From: Shewanella fidelis ATCC BAA-318
GTDB taxonomy: Bacteria; Pseudomonadota; Gammaproteobacteria; Enterobacterales; Shewanellaceae
NCBI RefSeq assembly: GCF_000518605.1
Contig: NZ_KI912462.1
Coordinates: 141,381 to 205,380 of the forward strand
Direction of reading: 5' to 3'
Length of the DNA: 64,000 nucleotides
Both the position numbers and the translations under genes were made by a program. A model generated the notes under the pieces. It was not told the origin of the DNA. It did no database searches and was given only the letters and a program-made list of their open reading frames with translations. Of the stretch, positions 34,728-44,486 are shown piece by piece; position 1 is the stretch's first letter; every line of letters starts with the position of its first letter.

Positions 34728-35462
34728 TTATTCTTCGCTTTCAATATTACCTGGTGATGCTGGCGTTGGCCGTGACACCATATACAAACGGAACAATGCA
34801 ACGTTAACAAACAAGCCAAAAAACGCCACAACCACATCGCCAATTAACTTTAACGGGATACCGCCTAGCTCAGTCAGTTGCGCTAGCACACCGCCAAATA
34901 GCGATAACGGAATATAAAGCAAGAAAATCGCCATGGTTTTAAATGCAATCGGCCCACTAAAACTAAAGCTGCGCTTAATGGCTTCTAAAGGTGTCAGCCT
35001 TTCCACTACCACCATAAAGTTCACAAATGCAAGGCGGGCAAATAGATAAACTGAAGCAACTAAACCAATAATCCCCAGCATTGGGTTTACCGCCATTAAA
35101 ATAAATACCGGTGCGAGTACCGCAAGGCCAGAGAACACACCAGCAAGCAATAAAGCAGGCACAAAATTAAAGCTAGTCTTGAGGATCATGCCGTTACTTG
35201 GGCTATGACCTTGAGAGCGGATCTCCAAAAATAATGTCAGTGCAGCAATCAAAAATGAAAATACCAGCAACAGCACCATCATTGCCACCATATGGCTAGT
35301 ACCAAATTGCGGGTTTTCAAGATCTGCACTACTGATCTCTAAACTTAGCCATAATTGAATGCCCACTTGCACAAATAAAATCGGCACAAATAAAAATGCT
35401 AACTGACTAATATTATTCTTAAAAAAGTTAGAAGCTTGAGTCAATATGTCTGACAGTGGCAT
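34728..35462 (-). CDS. yciC: YciC-family (UPF0259) inner-membrane protein
   Basis: About 244 residues with six hydrophobic segments. It begins MPLSDILTQASNFFKNNISQLA, typical of YciC proteins, so the start is placed at 35462 rather than at the in-frame start at 35546, which would add 28 atypical residues. The function of YciC is not established. The C-terminal tail is short and acidic. Confidence 0.75.
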   Translation of the reverse strand: MPLSDILTQASNFFKNNISQLAFLFVPILFVQVGIQLWLSLEISSADLENPQFGTSHMVAMMVLLLVFSFLIAALTLFLEIRSQGHSPSNGMILKTSFNFVPALLLAGVFSGLAVLAPVFILMAVNPMLGIIGLVASVYLFARLAFVNFMVVVERLTPLEAIKRSFSFSGPIAFKTMAIFLLYIPLSLFGGVLAQLTELGGIPLKLIGDVVVAFFGLFVNVALFRLYMVSRPTPASPGNIESEE

Positions 35463-35636
35463 AGGGGGTTCCAATAGATAAAATTCAAATTCATGAGTTA
35501 TGCTAAGGATACCCAAGTTTACAGGTGAATGCACAATGGAAATCACCTAATCAGGCATCGAAAAACACAAAAAAATGCAAACAGATTGTTAAAAACGCTA
35601 GACTAGGCTCAATACCAACTACTAAGGATAGCCACA

Positions 35637-36155
35637 ATGAAACTTACAACAGCATGTTTGCTTGCCATCATTGCACTCGTATCTGCTCCCGCTAGTGCCG
35701 GGATCTTAGATCAATTAGGCCAAGTGACTTCTAGCTACAAACAACCTGCACAACAAGCTCAATCGAGTGATCTGGTGGGCAATGTTATGTCGCAACTTGG
35801 GCTAAGCCAAACCCAAGCTGAAGGTGGATTAGGCAGCTTATTATCGTTAGCGCAAAGCTCACTTAGCAGCAATGATTTTAGCGCTATTGCTGACTCTATT
35901 CCTGGGATAGATGGCCTTCTAGAGGCAGTACCAGAGCTAGATAGTGACTCAGGTATGTCGGGACTCCTTTCAAAAGCTGGCGGATTCGGTGAGTCATTAC
36001 AAGGTGGCGCGATGGTTTATGATGCTTTTGAAAAACTTGGGATTTCAAAAGAGTTGGCAGCACCTATGATCGATATCGTCAAAGGCTACCTAGACACCAA
36101 CGGCAGTGCCGGCACTTCTGATTTATTAATGAAAGGCCTAAACTCAATATTGTAA
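35637..36155 (+). CDS. DUF2780-family exported protein
   Basis: A 172-residue protein with a signal peptide (cleavage after ASA, near residue 21). The mature part matches the DUF2780 pattern: short LSQTQAEGGLGSLLSLAQSSL, IADSIPGIDGLLEAVPEL, and GISKELAAPMIDIVKGYLDTNG segments. The family is widespread in Shewanella and Vibrio with no known function. It is followed by the TerB-like gene 150 bp later on the same strand. Confidence 0.82.
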   Translation: MKLTTACLLAIIALVSAPASAGILDQLGQVTSSYKQPAQQAQSSDLVGNVMSQLGLSQTQAEGGLGSLLSLAQSSLSSNDFSAIADSIPGIDGLLEAVPELDSDSGMSGLLSKAGGFGESLQGGAMVYDAFEKLGISKELAAPMIDIVKGYLDTNGSAGTSDLLMKGLNSIL

Positions 36156-36305
36156 TTTGATAAGCGAGTTATAGGTAAACAACACAAAGGGCCAGCTGCA
36201 CTTAGTGCTTTTGGCCTTATGCAACACCACAAAGTGGAACTCAATCAACAAAAATCACTCTAAACTACATAGACAACAATCGAGCTTACCTACTGAGGAG
36301 TCCCT

Positions 36306-36764
36306 ATGCTGGCAAAACTGAAACAGTTTTTTGGTAACCCGGAGACACCATTATCTGACGAAGAGCGTGCAGAACATTTAAACCTTGCAGCCGCAAGCCT
36401 GCTTATCGAAGTGGTCATGGCCGATGAGAATATGTCAGAGAAAGAAGCGGAACTTCTTCCCACGCTACTAACCACAACCCTCAATCTTGACAACGCTGAT
36501 GTACAAAACTTGATTACTGACGCGAAAAAATCACAACAAAAATCGACCTCTTTGTATGAGTTTACCCAAGCAATCAACGACAATTTTAATATTGATCAAA
36601 AACAACAACTCATTCTTGCTATGTGGCAATTAGCTTACGCCGATGGTCACCTGTGCCAATATGAAGATCAAATCATTCGTCGTACCGCAGAACTGTTTTA
36701 CTTACGGCATAGCGAGCTGATTCAAATGCGTAATATAGCCATGGAACAAAACCAAAAAAGTTAG
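36306..36764 (+). CDS. TerB-like tellurite-resistance-domain protein
   Basis: A 152-residue soluble helical protein of the TerB/DjlA-N-like superfamily. The two acidic Asp/Glu-rich segments VVMADENMSEKEAELLP and YADGHLCQYEDQIIRR are the diagnostic metal-binding-type motifs. A role in tellurite resistance should not be assumed; single TerB-like genes are common and of unknown function. Confidence 0.82.
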   Translation: MLAKLKQFFGNPETPLSDEERAEHLNLAAASLLIEVVMADENMSEKEAELLPTLLTTTLNLDNADVQNLITDAKKSQQKSTSLYEFTQAINDNFNIDQKQQLILAMWQLAYADGHLCQYEDQIIRRTAELFYLRHSELIQMRNIAMEQNQKS

Positions 36765-36815
36765 CCACAAATAACGACGTATCTTTAATTAAAAGATATT
36801 GTGGTAAGTAAATTA

Positions 36816-37796
36816 CTAAGTTATCTGCTCAGAAATAAAGTTCTTAATACCTTCGACAAACCCAGCTGGACAATTACACGCATGATCTCGACGGGATAGT
36901 AATGAATAACTTGGTTTACGCAGTACAGAGTGTAATAACTCATATTGCTGCGATTCCATTTTTACGGCTTTTAAACCGTGCACCATGTCGATAAATTCGG
37001 CCGCACAGCGAGTCCCCAGAAACGAAATAGCATCACTACTGCGCAAGCGGGTAATCAAGCCTGCAAGGCTATGAGTTTTGTATACTGAACTTAAAGTCAG
37101 CCCATGTTGCTCGCAATAAACTTCAAACGGATCTTGCACATCATTAAAGCCCTCAATCGCCGTAACAATAAACGGATAAGCAGCAATATCCGCTAAAGTA
37201 AGCCCACTAAACCAAATAGGATGCTCTTCATTGGCGACAATATAAACAAACTGACCAGTGCCTATAGGCGTTGCCATTAGCGTTGACTTGTGACGTGTTA
37301 ACGATTCTTGTATGCGGGCGTCGTCATCTTGAATAACGGCTAAACACATGCCGCCTTGCAACATATCTTCACAAGTTTGTGGCCGCATATGTTTAATATG
37401 AGTAGAAGTACTTAAAATACAGCTTTCAAGCTCACTATCAATAAACTCTGGCAATCCAACAGAAAAGGTTGGTGGAACAGCAATGGTGCACTCTTTTTTT
37501 GGTTTAGAGCAGGACTCATCAATACTGATTTTTGCTAATAGATCGGTGATCTCACACACTTTAGGGTAAATCGCTTTAGCACGAGCAGTTGGAATAAAAC
37601 CTTCTTTTTTTCTAATAAATAAAGAATCTTGATAATACTCTCTTAAACTCGACAAATAGCGTGTTACTTTAGAATTAGAAATTTGAAACAAGCGCGATGT
37701 TTCACCACAACAACCTGTTTCATAAACAGATTTAAACACAGCTAACGCCTTCACATCGACGTCTATCATCATCAACACCCTGTTTAACCTAGCCAT
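36816..37796 (-). CDS. LysR family regulator flanking the dms island
   Basis: A 326-residue LysR-like protein (HTH around residues 30-60, CGETSRLFQISNSKVTRYLSSLREYY). The first eight residues may not be translated, since MMIDVDVKALAVFKS is a more typical LysR start. It resembles the LysR at 46670 on the other side of the dms genes (DSLFIRKKEGFIPTARAKAIYP against DELFIRRQYGVEPNLTADLLYP). It is divergent from the trihaem cytochrome gene and is a candidate regulator of it. Confidence 0.8.
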   Translation of the reverse strand: MARLNRVLMMIDVDVKALAVFKSVYETGCCGETSRLFQISNSKVTRYLSSLREYYQDSLFIRKKEGFIPTARAKAIYPKVCEITDLLAKISIDESCSKPKKECTIAVPPTFSVGLPEFIDSELESCILSTSTHIKHMRPQTCEDMLQGGMCLAVIQDDDARIQESLTRHKSTLMATPIGTGQFVYIVANEEHPIWFSGLTLADIAAYPFIVTAIEGFNDVQDPFEVYCEQHGLTLSSVYKTHSLAGLITRLRSSDAISFLGTRCAAEFIDMVHGLKAVKMESQQYELLHSVLRKPSYSLLSRRDHACNCPAGFVEGIKNFISEQIT

Positions 37797-37968
37797 AGTG
37801 CTATTTTTAATTATTGAAATTATATTTTCTTCAAAGTGAAAATATTGCTGTTATCGGCAATTCCTACACAACAAAAATACAATATCAAGAATTCTAGGTA
37901 GAATGCCGGATATAGATAAGTGATTTACAACAAAAACAATAAATTCATCACCTTATAAGGAAGATGAT

Positions 37969-38277
37969 ATGAAAAAAGTTACGTGCTTACTGCTTCTATT
38001 TGTTAGTTTGAATGCCTCTGCCCTTGATAGCTGTAATGAGTGTCATGACGAAAAATGGCAACAAACACCAGCGCATGTATGGATCGAAACTGAAGTCCAT
38101 ATCGATGCTGTCAGCTGCATGGATTGTCATCGATGGAAAGATGGCGACGACTTACCTCCAGTGCTTCCAAGTCAGAAGACATTGGAGAAAGATTGCGGCC
38201 TTTGTCATCACACGCCAGAAGATCTCGCACGTATGATGAACATGGAGCAATACGAGCAAGAAAAAGATAACGAATAA
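37969..38277 (+). CDS. Small periplasmic trihaem cytochrome c
   Basis: A 102-residue exported protein (signal ending NASA, residue ~18) with three CxxCH motifs: CNECH, CMDCH and CGLCH. There is a good ribosome site (AAGGAAG) before the ATG. It has no close match that I can name; size and content suggest a soluble electron carrier. It is convergent with the dms operon 3' end and divergent from a LysR regulator, so it may serve DMSO respiration or another periplasmic reductase such as ArdAB. This is inference. Confidence 0.8.
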   Translation: MKKVTCLLLLFVSLNASALDSCNECHDEKWQQTPAHVWIETEVHIDAVSCMDCHRWKDGDDLPPVLPSQKTLEKDCGLCHHTPEDLARMMNMEQYEQEKDNE

Positions 38278-38579
38278 TCTCTTACCAGTCCCTGCAAGGT
38301 TCGCGCCCCTCATCAGACGCGGGCCTTCTTCCTTTCTCATTCTCTAAACAGCAATCACCAAGAACTATCTAGCGCTGCTGATAAAATAAACTAGTTTTAG
38401 TCATTCATATAGTTAAAGGAGAAATAACTGTTCTCTCTGTCACAGTATTTTTCATATTTAAAACATGCAATTACAAAACCCCTTATGTAGATAACTAAGT
38501 CTTCATATAGCAATATATAATAAGGCCACTTATTCATAAGCAGCCTTATTTATGAGTTGTGTAATCGATAAAAACCACT
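38278..38579. other. Intergenic region between the trihaem cytochrome and dms operon ends
   Basis: 302 bp between convergent gene ends. A GC-rich hairpin with T-rich tail follows the cytochrome gene (38298-38325). The remainder is AT-rich with no gene or clear signal. Confidence 0.6.
38298..38325 (+). terminator. Probable terminator of the trihaem cytochrome gene
   Basis: Stem GGTTCGCG / CGCGGGCC (two G-U pairs) with a 12-nt loop, followed by TTCTTCCTTTCT. It lies ~20 bp past the stop codon. Confidence 0.6.
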
Positions 38580-39236
38580 TTACTTAAAAAGACGCTTTGA
38601 CAATGGAATTACGTTCATGGCTTGTGCCAATTGCGCTTCAAATGCCAATGCAAGTAAAGCAATTGCCTTATAAAAGTCAGTTTCAGCATGTTGATTTGCC
38701 AAGGTTAAACAACGGCTTGACCAAGGCAATAAGTGCTGCTGTAAAATGATCATCAACACCACTGAAGCTTGTTCATTATCAGGTCTATCAATTAGCTGAC
38801 CTAAGAGCTCTGCAATTACACCGTAAAACAGGGCGATATGATCAATAGGTTGGTTATATTCTAAGGTAAAGGCAATACCATATTGTTTATACAGCTGCAT
38901 CAACGCAACTGTTGATTCATCATTGATTAATTGCTGTTCACACAAGTATACCGATCCCCAAGGCATAGCTTTAGGCTCCGATGGCCCAAAAAACAATTGG
39001 CCATAATCTAACTTTAGTTCATTAATCTGTTCACTCCCCCAGTGAGACAAATAGCTATATAACAATGACTTAGCACTGTCTGCTGATGGGTCCCCCATAC
39101 TAGGCCACTGCATAGCAATATCATGTTCAATAAAGTAATCCATACTCTGCAGAGTTGGATAAAATAACAAAGTATTGTGCAGTAATCGTGCTATAGCTTG
39201 GAGTTCAAGAAACTTATCTGTTGAAACGGTTACCAT
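38580..39236 (-). CDS. TorD-family molybdoenzyme chaperone (DmsG-type)
   Basis: A 218-residue helical protein of the TorD/DmsD chaperone family, which keeps the Tat-targeted molybdoenzyme folded until cofactor insertion. Evidence: YGQLFFGPSEPKAMPWGSVYL, the family's (Y)xxLFxGPxxxxxPPWxSVY motif at residues ~82-102, and IDHIALFYGVIAELL, matching the ExPDHIxxxLEFM region in a diverged form. Its place at the end of the dmsEFAB cluster agrees with the Shewanella dms order, where this gene is called dmsG. A terminator-like hairpin sits just before its start. Confidence 0.88.
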   Translation of the reverse strand: MVTVSTDKFLELQAIARLLHNTLLFYPTLQSMDYFIEHDIAMQWPSMGDPSADSAKSLLYSYLSHWGSEQINELKLDYGQLFFGPSEPKAMPWGSVYLCEQQLINDESTVALMQLYKQYGIAFTLEYNQPIDHIALFYGVIAELLGQLIDRPDNEQASVVLMIILQQHLLPWSSRCLTLANQHAETDFYKAIALLALAFEAQLAQAMNVIPLSKRLFK

Positions 39237-39247
39237 TAACTGCCCCT

Positions 39248-39270
39248 CAAAAAGGCGCCCGGAGGCGCCT
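39248..39270 (-). terminator. Terminator-like hairpin between dmsB and the TorD-like gene
   Basis: On the minus strand the 7-bp stem AGGCGCC / GGCGCCT with a 4-nt loop is followed by TTTTT. It begins 9 bp after the dmsB stop and abuts the GAGGGG ribosome site of the chaperone gene. It probably lets only part of the transcription through. Confidence 0.6.
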
Positions 39271-39278
39271 GATCATTC

Positions 39279-39911
39279 TTACACTTCTGCAAAGTTTAAG
39301 ATTTCACCTTGGCCACCAGCAGCTGGTTGACCATGTTTATTTGCCTTAATGATCAAGTTAGGCGAAGTAATACTTTCTGGTGGTAGTGGCGCAATATGGC
39401 CATCACCATCACCATATTTGGCAATAAGGTTTTCCATAGTGTCAAAGTCGATTGCTCTTAATGGGCAGGAATCAACACAACTTGGGTTTTTCCCTTCAGC
39501 TAGGCGTTCAAAACAACCATCACACTTGGTCATTACTTTTCTATCAGGATCTAGTTGTGGTGCATCATAAGGGCACGCTTTAGCGCAACTATTACAGCCA
39601 ATGCATAGTTCTGTCGTCACATGCACTAACCCATCTTCACGGCGCTTATGCATCGCCCCTGTAGGACAAGCTTTAACGCAAACCGGTTCACTGCAATGGT
39701 TACAGCCAATAGAGGCATAATAGCTATAAACATTCTGCTCAAAACTACCATCGGCATTAGTTGCCCATTGACCACCACCGTACTCATAAACTCGACGCCA
39801 GTTCACACCAACAGGCAAATCTTTTCTATCCTTACAACTTACATGGCAAGCCTTGCAACCCGTGCACTTGCTAGTATCTACGTAAAAACCATATTGAGTT
39901 TGTTCAGTCAT
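39279..39911 (-). CDS. dmsB: DMSO reductase iron-sulfur subunit DmsB
   Basis: A 210-residue four-cluster ferredoxin subunit. The Cys groups are CTGCKACHVSCKD, CNHCSEPVCVKACP, CIGCNSCAKACP and CDGCFERLAEGKNPSCVDSCP, giving four [4Fe-4S] clusters as in DmsB/NrfC-type proteins. It has no signal peptide and is expected to travel with DmsA through Tat. The ATG at 39911 follows GGAG; an upstream in-frame TTG at 39917 is less likely. It lies 14 bp downstream of dmsA. Confidence 0.93.
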   Translation of the reverse strand: MTEQTQYGFYVDTSKCTGCKACHVSCKDRKDLPVGVNWRRVYEYGGGQWATNADGSFEQNVYSYYASIGCNHCSEPVCVKACPTGAMHKRREDGLVHVTTELCIGCNSCAKACPYDAPQLDPDRKVMTKCDGCFERLAEGKNPSCVDSCPLRAIDFDTMENLIAKYGDGDGHIAPLPPESITSPNLIIKANKHGQPAAGGQGEILNFAEV

Positions 39912-39925
39912 TTTCAATCACTCCA

Positions 39926-42439
39926 TCAAGCTTTAGCTATTTGTACACGGTTAGTATGTTGCGGATTACCTTTAGCAAGAGGGCTTGGCTGGTATCGTGT
40001 AAGAGTATTAATACATCCGCCTACATCAACAATATGCCCTGATGGCCCAGTACGGTTTGTATCTGGTTGATACCATGCTCCTTGCCCTAATGCTGCAACG
40101 CCAGGGGCAACCCTTGGGGTGACTCTAACTGGTAACTCGATAGTTCCACGATCATTCCACACTTGAACCTTCACGCCTTGAGTAAGTCCACGAGCTTGAG
40201 CATCAATAGGGTTCATCCAAACTGCATCTTCTACCGCTTCACGCAACCAAGGCACGTTGTGATAGCTAGAATGTGTTCTACCTTTGGTGTGAAAACCGAC
40301 TAGTTGTAATGGGTAATCTTCTTTGGTGTCCTCGTCTTCATAACCTTCCCAAGTCTGTTGATATTGAGGGATAGCAGTAATGTAATCTCCTTTAACTTTG
40401 TCATTGAAATTCCATTCCGTACCTTTCAACGCCATAGATAATGAATAGATCTCAACTTTACCAGACGGCGTACCTAGTGCCTTGCCACCGTTGATATAAC
40501 TATCAAGCGCAAGTTTAGCTGTACCGTTAAACGCTCTAAAAACTCCTATATCTTGGGCTTCAGCGTAAGTCGCTGGCAATGCCGGTTCAGCATTAGCATT
40601 GTTAGAGTAAGTACGTGTTTTTTGATACAATTCCTCCAACCAAGCGGCTTCATCTTTACCTTCTGTATATTCACCCAACTTACCCATTTTCTCTGCAATC
40701 AATGCGCACATGTCATACATTGACTTACATTCCCAAAGTGGCTCAATTCCTGCTTTCATCGCTACTAGATAACCCATAATCCCCGAGGCATAGCTATCAT
40801 TCACCAGATCATTCGACTCTAACCAACTTGTATCTGGCAGTAGGATATCGGCAAATTTAGCTGATGGTGTCATCCAACAATCGCACACCACGATTAATTC
40901 GCACTTATTATCATCTTCAAGGATTTTAGCGGTGCCATTGCAATCTGAATGTTGGTTAATCAACGCGTTACTATTGATAGCGAAAATCGCCTTTACGTCA
41001 GCACCTAACGGTGTATCGAGGTCTTCTGTTTTGCGCACTCCGTCGTTACGCGCCGTCATCTCATGACCACGTTCGATAGCTTCCGCCCATGTGAAGAAAG
41101 AAATTTGCTCTTTTACTGGATTAGCTAAACCAGATAAGCCACTACGACTCAAGCTACCTTGTTGTGGTAAAGCCCCATTACTTACGCCTGGTTGGCCAAC
41201 TTTACCGGTAAGAAAAGACAACATGTAACATGCACGCATTGCTTGTTCGCCGTTTGCATGCCGGTTTACACCTGCACCTGTAACAATAAACGGCGCGCGA
41301 GCATTCATGATTTTAGCTGCTATTGCCTTTATTTTTGCTTCAGGAATACCACAGACTTTAGCAGCCCACTGCGGGGTTCTTGCTCCCTTGTCAACAAACT
41401 TCCCCTCCCCTAGAATATAATCTTTATAGTTATCTTCAGGCTTAATATACGGAATATACTGCAGTTTGCTGTCATCACCACTCGCTTTAAAATCAGTAAT
41501 CAGTTGTTCTAATGAGGCTTTATCATAACCAACACAAAACTTATCTAAGAACGCTTTAGAGTGTTTATCTACCCAACCAGAGCTGATCATTTCATAGGCA
41601 ACAGCTTCAGCAAATGCTGCGTCAGTTCCGGGACGAATAGCTAACCATTGATCTTCTTTACCCACCATAGAGTCTGTATAGCGAGGGTCGATCATGATGA
41701 CTTCAAGATTATTATTTGATTGCAACGCATTCAAAAAGTCATATCCTTCACCGGATCCCGATTGCCGCATTTCACTTGGGTTGTAACCTAAACCAATAAA
41801 TAGATCACTGTCTTTAAGCGCTAATAAATTTGAACCTGAGGTACTACTAAACCCCGTTGCCGCAGCCGCTTCATTTTGTTGTGCCCAGGAATAGTTACCG
41901 TATATATTTAAAAAGCCGCCATTTAAATTAAGGATACGATTAAAGCATGCCGAACTAGAGAAACCATAGTAAGCCCCTGTACCATAATGCTTGAGAATCG
42001 ATTTATTCCCATATTCACTAGCAATACGCTGTAACTCCGAGGCAATCGTAGATGCAGCTTCATCCCAGCTGATTGGAACAAATTTTCCTTCTCCACGTTT
42101 ACCTACTCGTTTCATTGGTGTTTTTAATCTATCTGGTGCATATGTGCGCTGTTTTAGTGAACGTCCTCGAGCACAAGCACGGATCTGATGATTTACACCA
42201 TACTCATCTGTCGTCTCATGATCTGTTTCGACACGAGTAATAACCCCGTCACTGCTAAATACTTTTACTGGGCAGTTAGAACCACAGTTAACTAAACATG
42301 CTGACCAAGTTTGTACCTCCTCAACAACAGGCGGCTTTGGTGGCACTACGTTGGCATCATCAGAGCTGGTTTTACAGCCCGTTATTGTTGCGGCGCAGCC
42401 TAATGCAGCACTGGCTTTCAAAAAACTTCTACGTTCCAT
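39926..42439 (-). CDS. dmsA: DMSO reductase molybdopterin subunit DmsA, surface lipoprotein type
   Basis: An 837-residue molybdopterin oxidoreductase that reduces DMSO to DMS. A Tat twin-arginine signal (ERRSFLKASA) is followed by a lipobox ITGC with Cys22, so the mature enzyme would be lipidated, as in the outer-membrane, outward-facing Dms system of Shewanella. A [4Fe-4S] motif CLVNCGSNC follows near residue 49, and a GNYS motif probably carries the Ser ligand of molybdenum. The C-terminal cofactor domain (GFHTKGRTHSSYHNVPWL) is typical. It is third in the dmsE-F-A-B order. Confidence 0.93.
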   Translation of the reverse strand: MERRSFLKASAALGCAATITGCKTSSDDANVVPPKPPVVEEVQTWSACLVNCGSNCPVKVFSSDGVITRVETDHETTDEYGVNHQIRACARGRSLKQRTYAPDRLKTPMKRVGKRGEGKFVPISWDEAASTIASELQRIASEYGNKSILKHYGTGAYYGFSSSACFNRILNLNGGFLNIYGNYSWAQQNEAAAATGFSSTSGSNLLALKDSDLFIGLGYNPSEMRQSGSGEGYDFLNALQSNNNLEVIMIDPRYTDSMVGKEDQWLAIRPGTDAAFAEAVAYEMISSGWVDKHSKAFLDKFCVGYDKASLEQLITDFKASGDDSKLQYIPYIKPEDNYKDYILGEGKFVDKGARTPQWAAKVCGIPEAKIKAIAAKIMNARAPFIVTGAGVNRHANGEQAMRACYMLSFLTGKVGQPGVSNGALPQQGSLSRSGLSGLANPVKEQISFFTWAEAIERGHEMTARNDGVRKTEDLDTPLGADVKAIFAINSNALINQHSDCNGTAKILEDDNKCELIVVCDCWMTPSAKFADILLPDTSWLESNDLVNDSYASGIMGYLVAMKAGIEPLWECKSMYDMCALIAEKMGKLGEYTEGKDEAAWLEELYQKTRTYSNNANAEPALPATYAEAQDIGVFRAFNGTAKLALDSYINGGKALGTPSGKVEIYSLSMALKGTEWNFNDKVKGDYITAIPQYQQTWEGYEDEDTKEDYPLQLVGFHTKGRTHSSYHNVPWLREAVEDAVWMNPIDAQARGLTQGVKVQVWNDRGTIELPVRVTPRVAPGVAALGQGAWYQPDTNRTGPSGHIVDVGGCINTLTRYQPSPLAKGNPQHTNRVQIAKA

Positions 42440-42477
42440 TGATATATCCTCTTACTGGGTTTGTCCCGTACCGCGTC

Positions 42478-44472
42478 TTAGCGCAATTTATAGGTAAACG
42501 ACAACATCACTTGGTGTGCGTTGTAGTCATGGTTAATATCTCCCAAGGTCACCAGACCTGGAACCGAATCGATTCCGACAACTGCTGCGTCGGTGTCGTA
42601 ATAGCGTTCATAGCGATAGCTAAGTTTCAGCGCCATCAGGGCACTTAACTCGTAATCGGCATATAAGTTGGCACTATGGCTATAGCTGTAATAGTCACCG
42701 TATGGTGTCGTAAGGTCAGCGCTCACATCTGTGTCGCTAATTGAATTACTGAATAGATAATCCAAACCTAGGGTTAGCTTGTTTTCCATCAAGCCACCGT
42801 AGGCTACACCTGCACCGAGATTGATAAACTCATCGTTGATTTCACTCGACCAATCAGGTGAAACAAATGACTGACTCCCTACCTGTTCAGAGTTGATCCA
42901 TTGCTGCGCAGCAAAACCGTAAACAGTGATGTGCTCACCAAAGTGCAAATTCAAATTAATGTCGTAACCAAAATCTTCAGATTCAGTCAGACCTATTTGA
43001 GTTTCGTCATAATCATCTTTGGCATAGCGAGTGGCCACATCGATACTCATCCAGTCGAGAGGCGTATGTGTCAGCTTCAACTCAGCGGCGTTACGTGTGC
43101 GATCGGCAAGGTAATACTTACGCATTAACGCGTTCTGTTCTGATGAAGTCAGTTTATCGGCTTCATACTTAGAACCACCGCGATTAGCATGCTCGGCATT
43201 AAGGTCGATATTGAAGTTTTCAAGTGCGCGAACATTGAGCTTAATCCAGAAACGATCGTCATTGGTTTGTTCGCGTTCACTGTAAGTACGCTCCACTTCT
43301 TTACGGTCGTAACCAGCTTGAGCGCGGTAACCGCTAGCGATGCGGTAGCTCGCATTAACCTTATAAGTGCTACGGGTGATGTCTTGCGGGGTATTTTGTT
43401 TAAAAGCGCCTGTTAGCCCATTAAACTCATACTGCATAAACTCGGCTGTAGTACTCTTGTTATCTCTATCACTGTAATCAATAGTGCCGCCTAACCGCAG
43501 ACGACTGCTCAACATAGAGCTCACAGTAAAACGACCATCTAGAGTATCGATTTGCCCATCCCAATTTTGCAGTGGGTTGCCTGCCATTTGGATCAGGTCC
43601 TCATCTTGGATCATTCGTCCCGTCGATAAGCGTCCGCTCATCACAGTACTCTTAACAAGATACTGTCCAGATAGAGTAATTTGATGGGCTTGATTATCTG
43701 GAGCGGCTGCATAAACATCATATAGATACGGTAGGCTTAAGTTACCGATATCGTTGCTATAAAAACTTCCGCTATAACTCAAATCAGTTAACCAGTTGTC
43801 GCCATTAAGGCCAATATTGGCATCCCACTGCTTGGTAGTAGAATCTACCGGTAAACCAAAATTAACAGGGCTCGGTGTCACCAAACTCGCAGCTTGATGT
43901 CCGGTTTTAGCTTCTTGACTATAACGGATGGCACCTTGATAAAAGTCGCGTTGGTAATCGGCTGCAAACGCAAATTTTTCCCGCTCAAGCGCTAAATCAA
44001 AACGATTCACGCTAGTGCTGGGCGTGAGTAATCCGTTGTGATGCCAAAGCTGACTTTCTACGTCTCCAGCTTGATAGGTCTTGATACTGTTATAATCAAG
44101 TGCCATTGAATAATGGCCAGACTTACCTGCTTTTAATGTGGCAAAGCTATTGTCCATCCCCAATTGATGTGCTTGAAAACGCGCTTGATAACCTAAATCA
44201 CTTTGATATCTCACATCACCGCTAACACTCGCTATCGCACCATCTTCTGCGGTACCAAGTGCGTTTCCTGCATGAATGTCGTCAACATCGTTATAACCTG
44301 CCGAAGCAGACATTTTTCCGCTGTAACCATTGTTATATGCACACTGTTTACAGCTAAATTTCTCTGCATTTACCGAACTAGTATTAGCCTTGTGTACGCT
44401 AAAATCTGCGGCCATCAGGTTACCTGACAGAGCTAATAGCGATAGCGTTATCATATTCAATTTAAATGACAT
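42478..44472 (-). CDS. dmsF: MtrB-type outer-membrane porin DmsF
   Basis: A 664-residue outer-membrane beta-barrel of the MtrB/PioB family. It has a signal peptide (ending LMA, ~residue 22) and the N-terminal CKQC motif characteristic of MtrB-like proteins. The rest is long beta-strand repeats, ending MLSFTYKLR. MtrB-type barrels sheath a decahaem cytochrome across the outer membrane. Here the partner DmsE is encoded 14 bp upstream and the terminal reductase DmsAB downstream, so this is the DMSO-respiration version. Confidence 0.92.
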   Translation of the reverse strand: MSFKLNMITLSLLALSGNLMAADFSVHKANTSSVNAEKFSCKQCAYNNGYSGKMSASAGYNDVDDIHAGNALGTAEDGAIASVSGDVRYQSDLGYQARFQAHQLGMDNSFATLKAGKSGHYSMALDYNSIKTYQAGDVESQLWHHNGLLTPSTSVNRFDLALEREKFAFAADYQRDFYQGAIRYSQEAKTGHQAASLVTPSPVNFGLPVDSTTKQWDANIGLNGDNWLTDLSYSGSFYSNDIGNLSLPYLYDVYAAAPDNQAHQITLSGQYLVKSTVMSGRLSTGRMIQDEDLIQMAGNPLQNWDGQIDTLDGRFTVSSMLSSRLRLGGTIDYSDRDNKSTTAEFMQYEFNGLTGAFKQNTPQDITRSTYKVNASYRIASGYRAQAGYDRKEVERTYSEREQTNDDRFWIKLNVRALENFNIDLNAEHANRGGSKYEADKLTSSEQNALMRKYYLADRTRNAAELKLTHTPLDWMSIDVATRYAKDDYDETQIGLTESEDFGYDINLNLHFGEHITVYGFAAQQWINSEQVGSQSFVSPDWSSEINDEFINLGAGVAYGGLMENKLTLGLDYLFSNSISDTDVSADLTTPYGDYYSYSHSANLYADYELSALMALKLSYRYERYYDTDAAVVGIDSVPGLVTLGDINHDYNAHQVMLSFTYKLR

Positions 44473-44486
44473 CTTATTGCTCTCCG

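Noticed and set aside
36306..36764. A tellurite-resistance locus
   Set aside because: Only a single TerB-like gene is present, without terZACDE neighbours.
37969..38277. Calling the small cytochrome NrfB, TorC or NapB
   Set aside because: The number of haem motifs (three), the length and the lack of partner genes do not fit those families.
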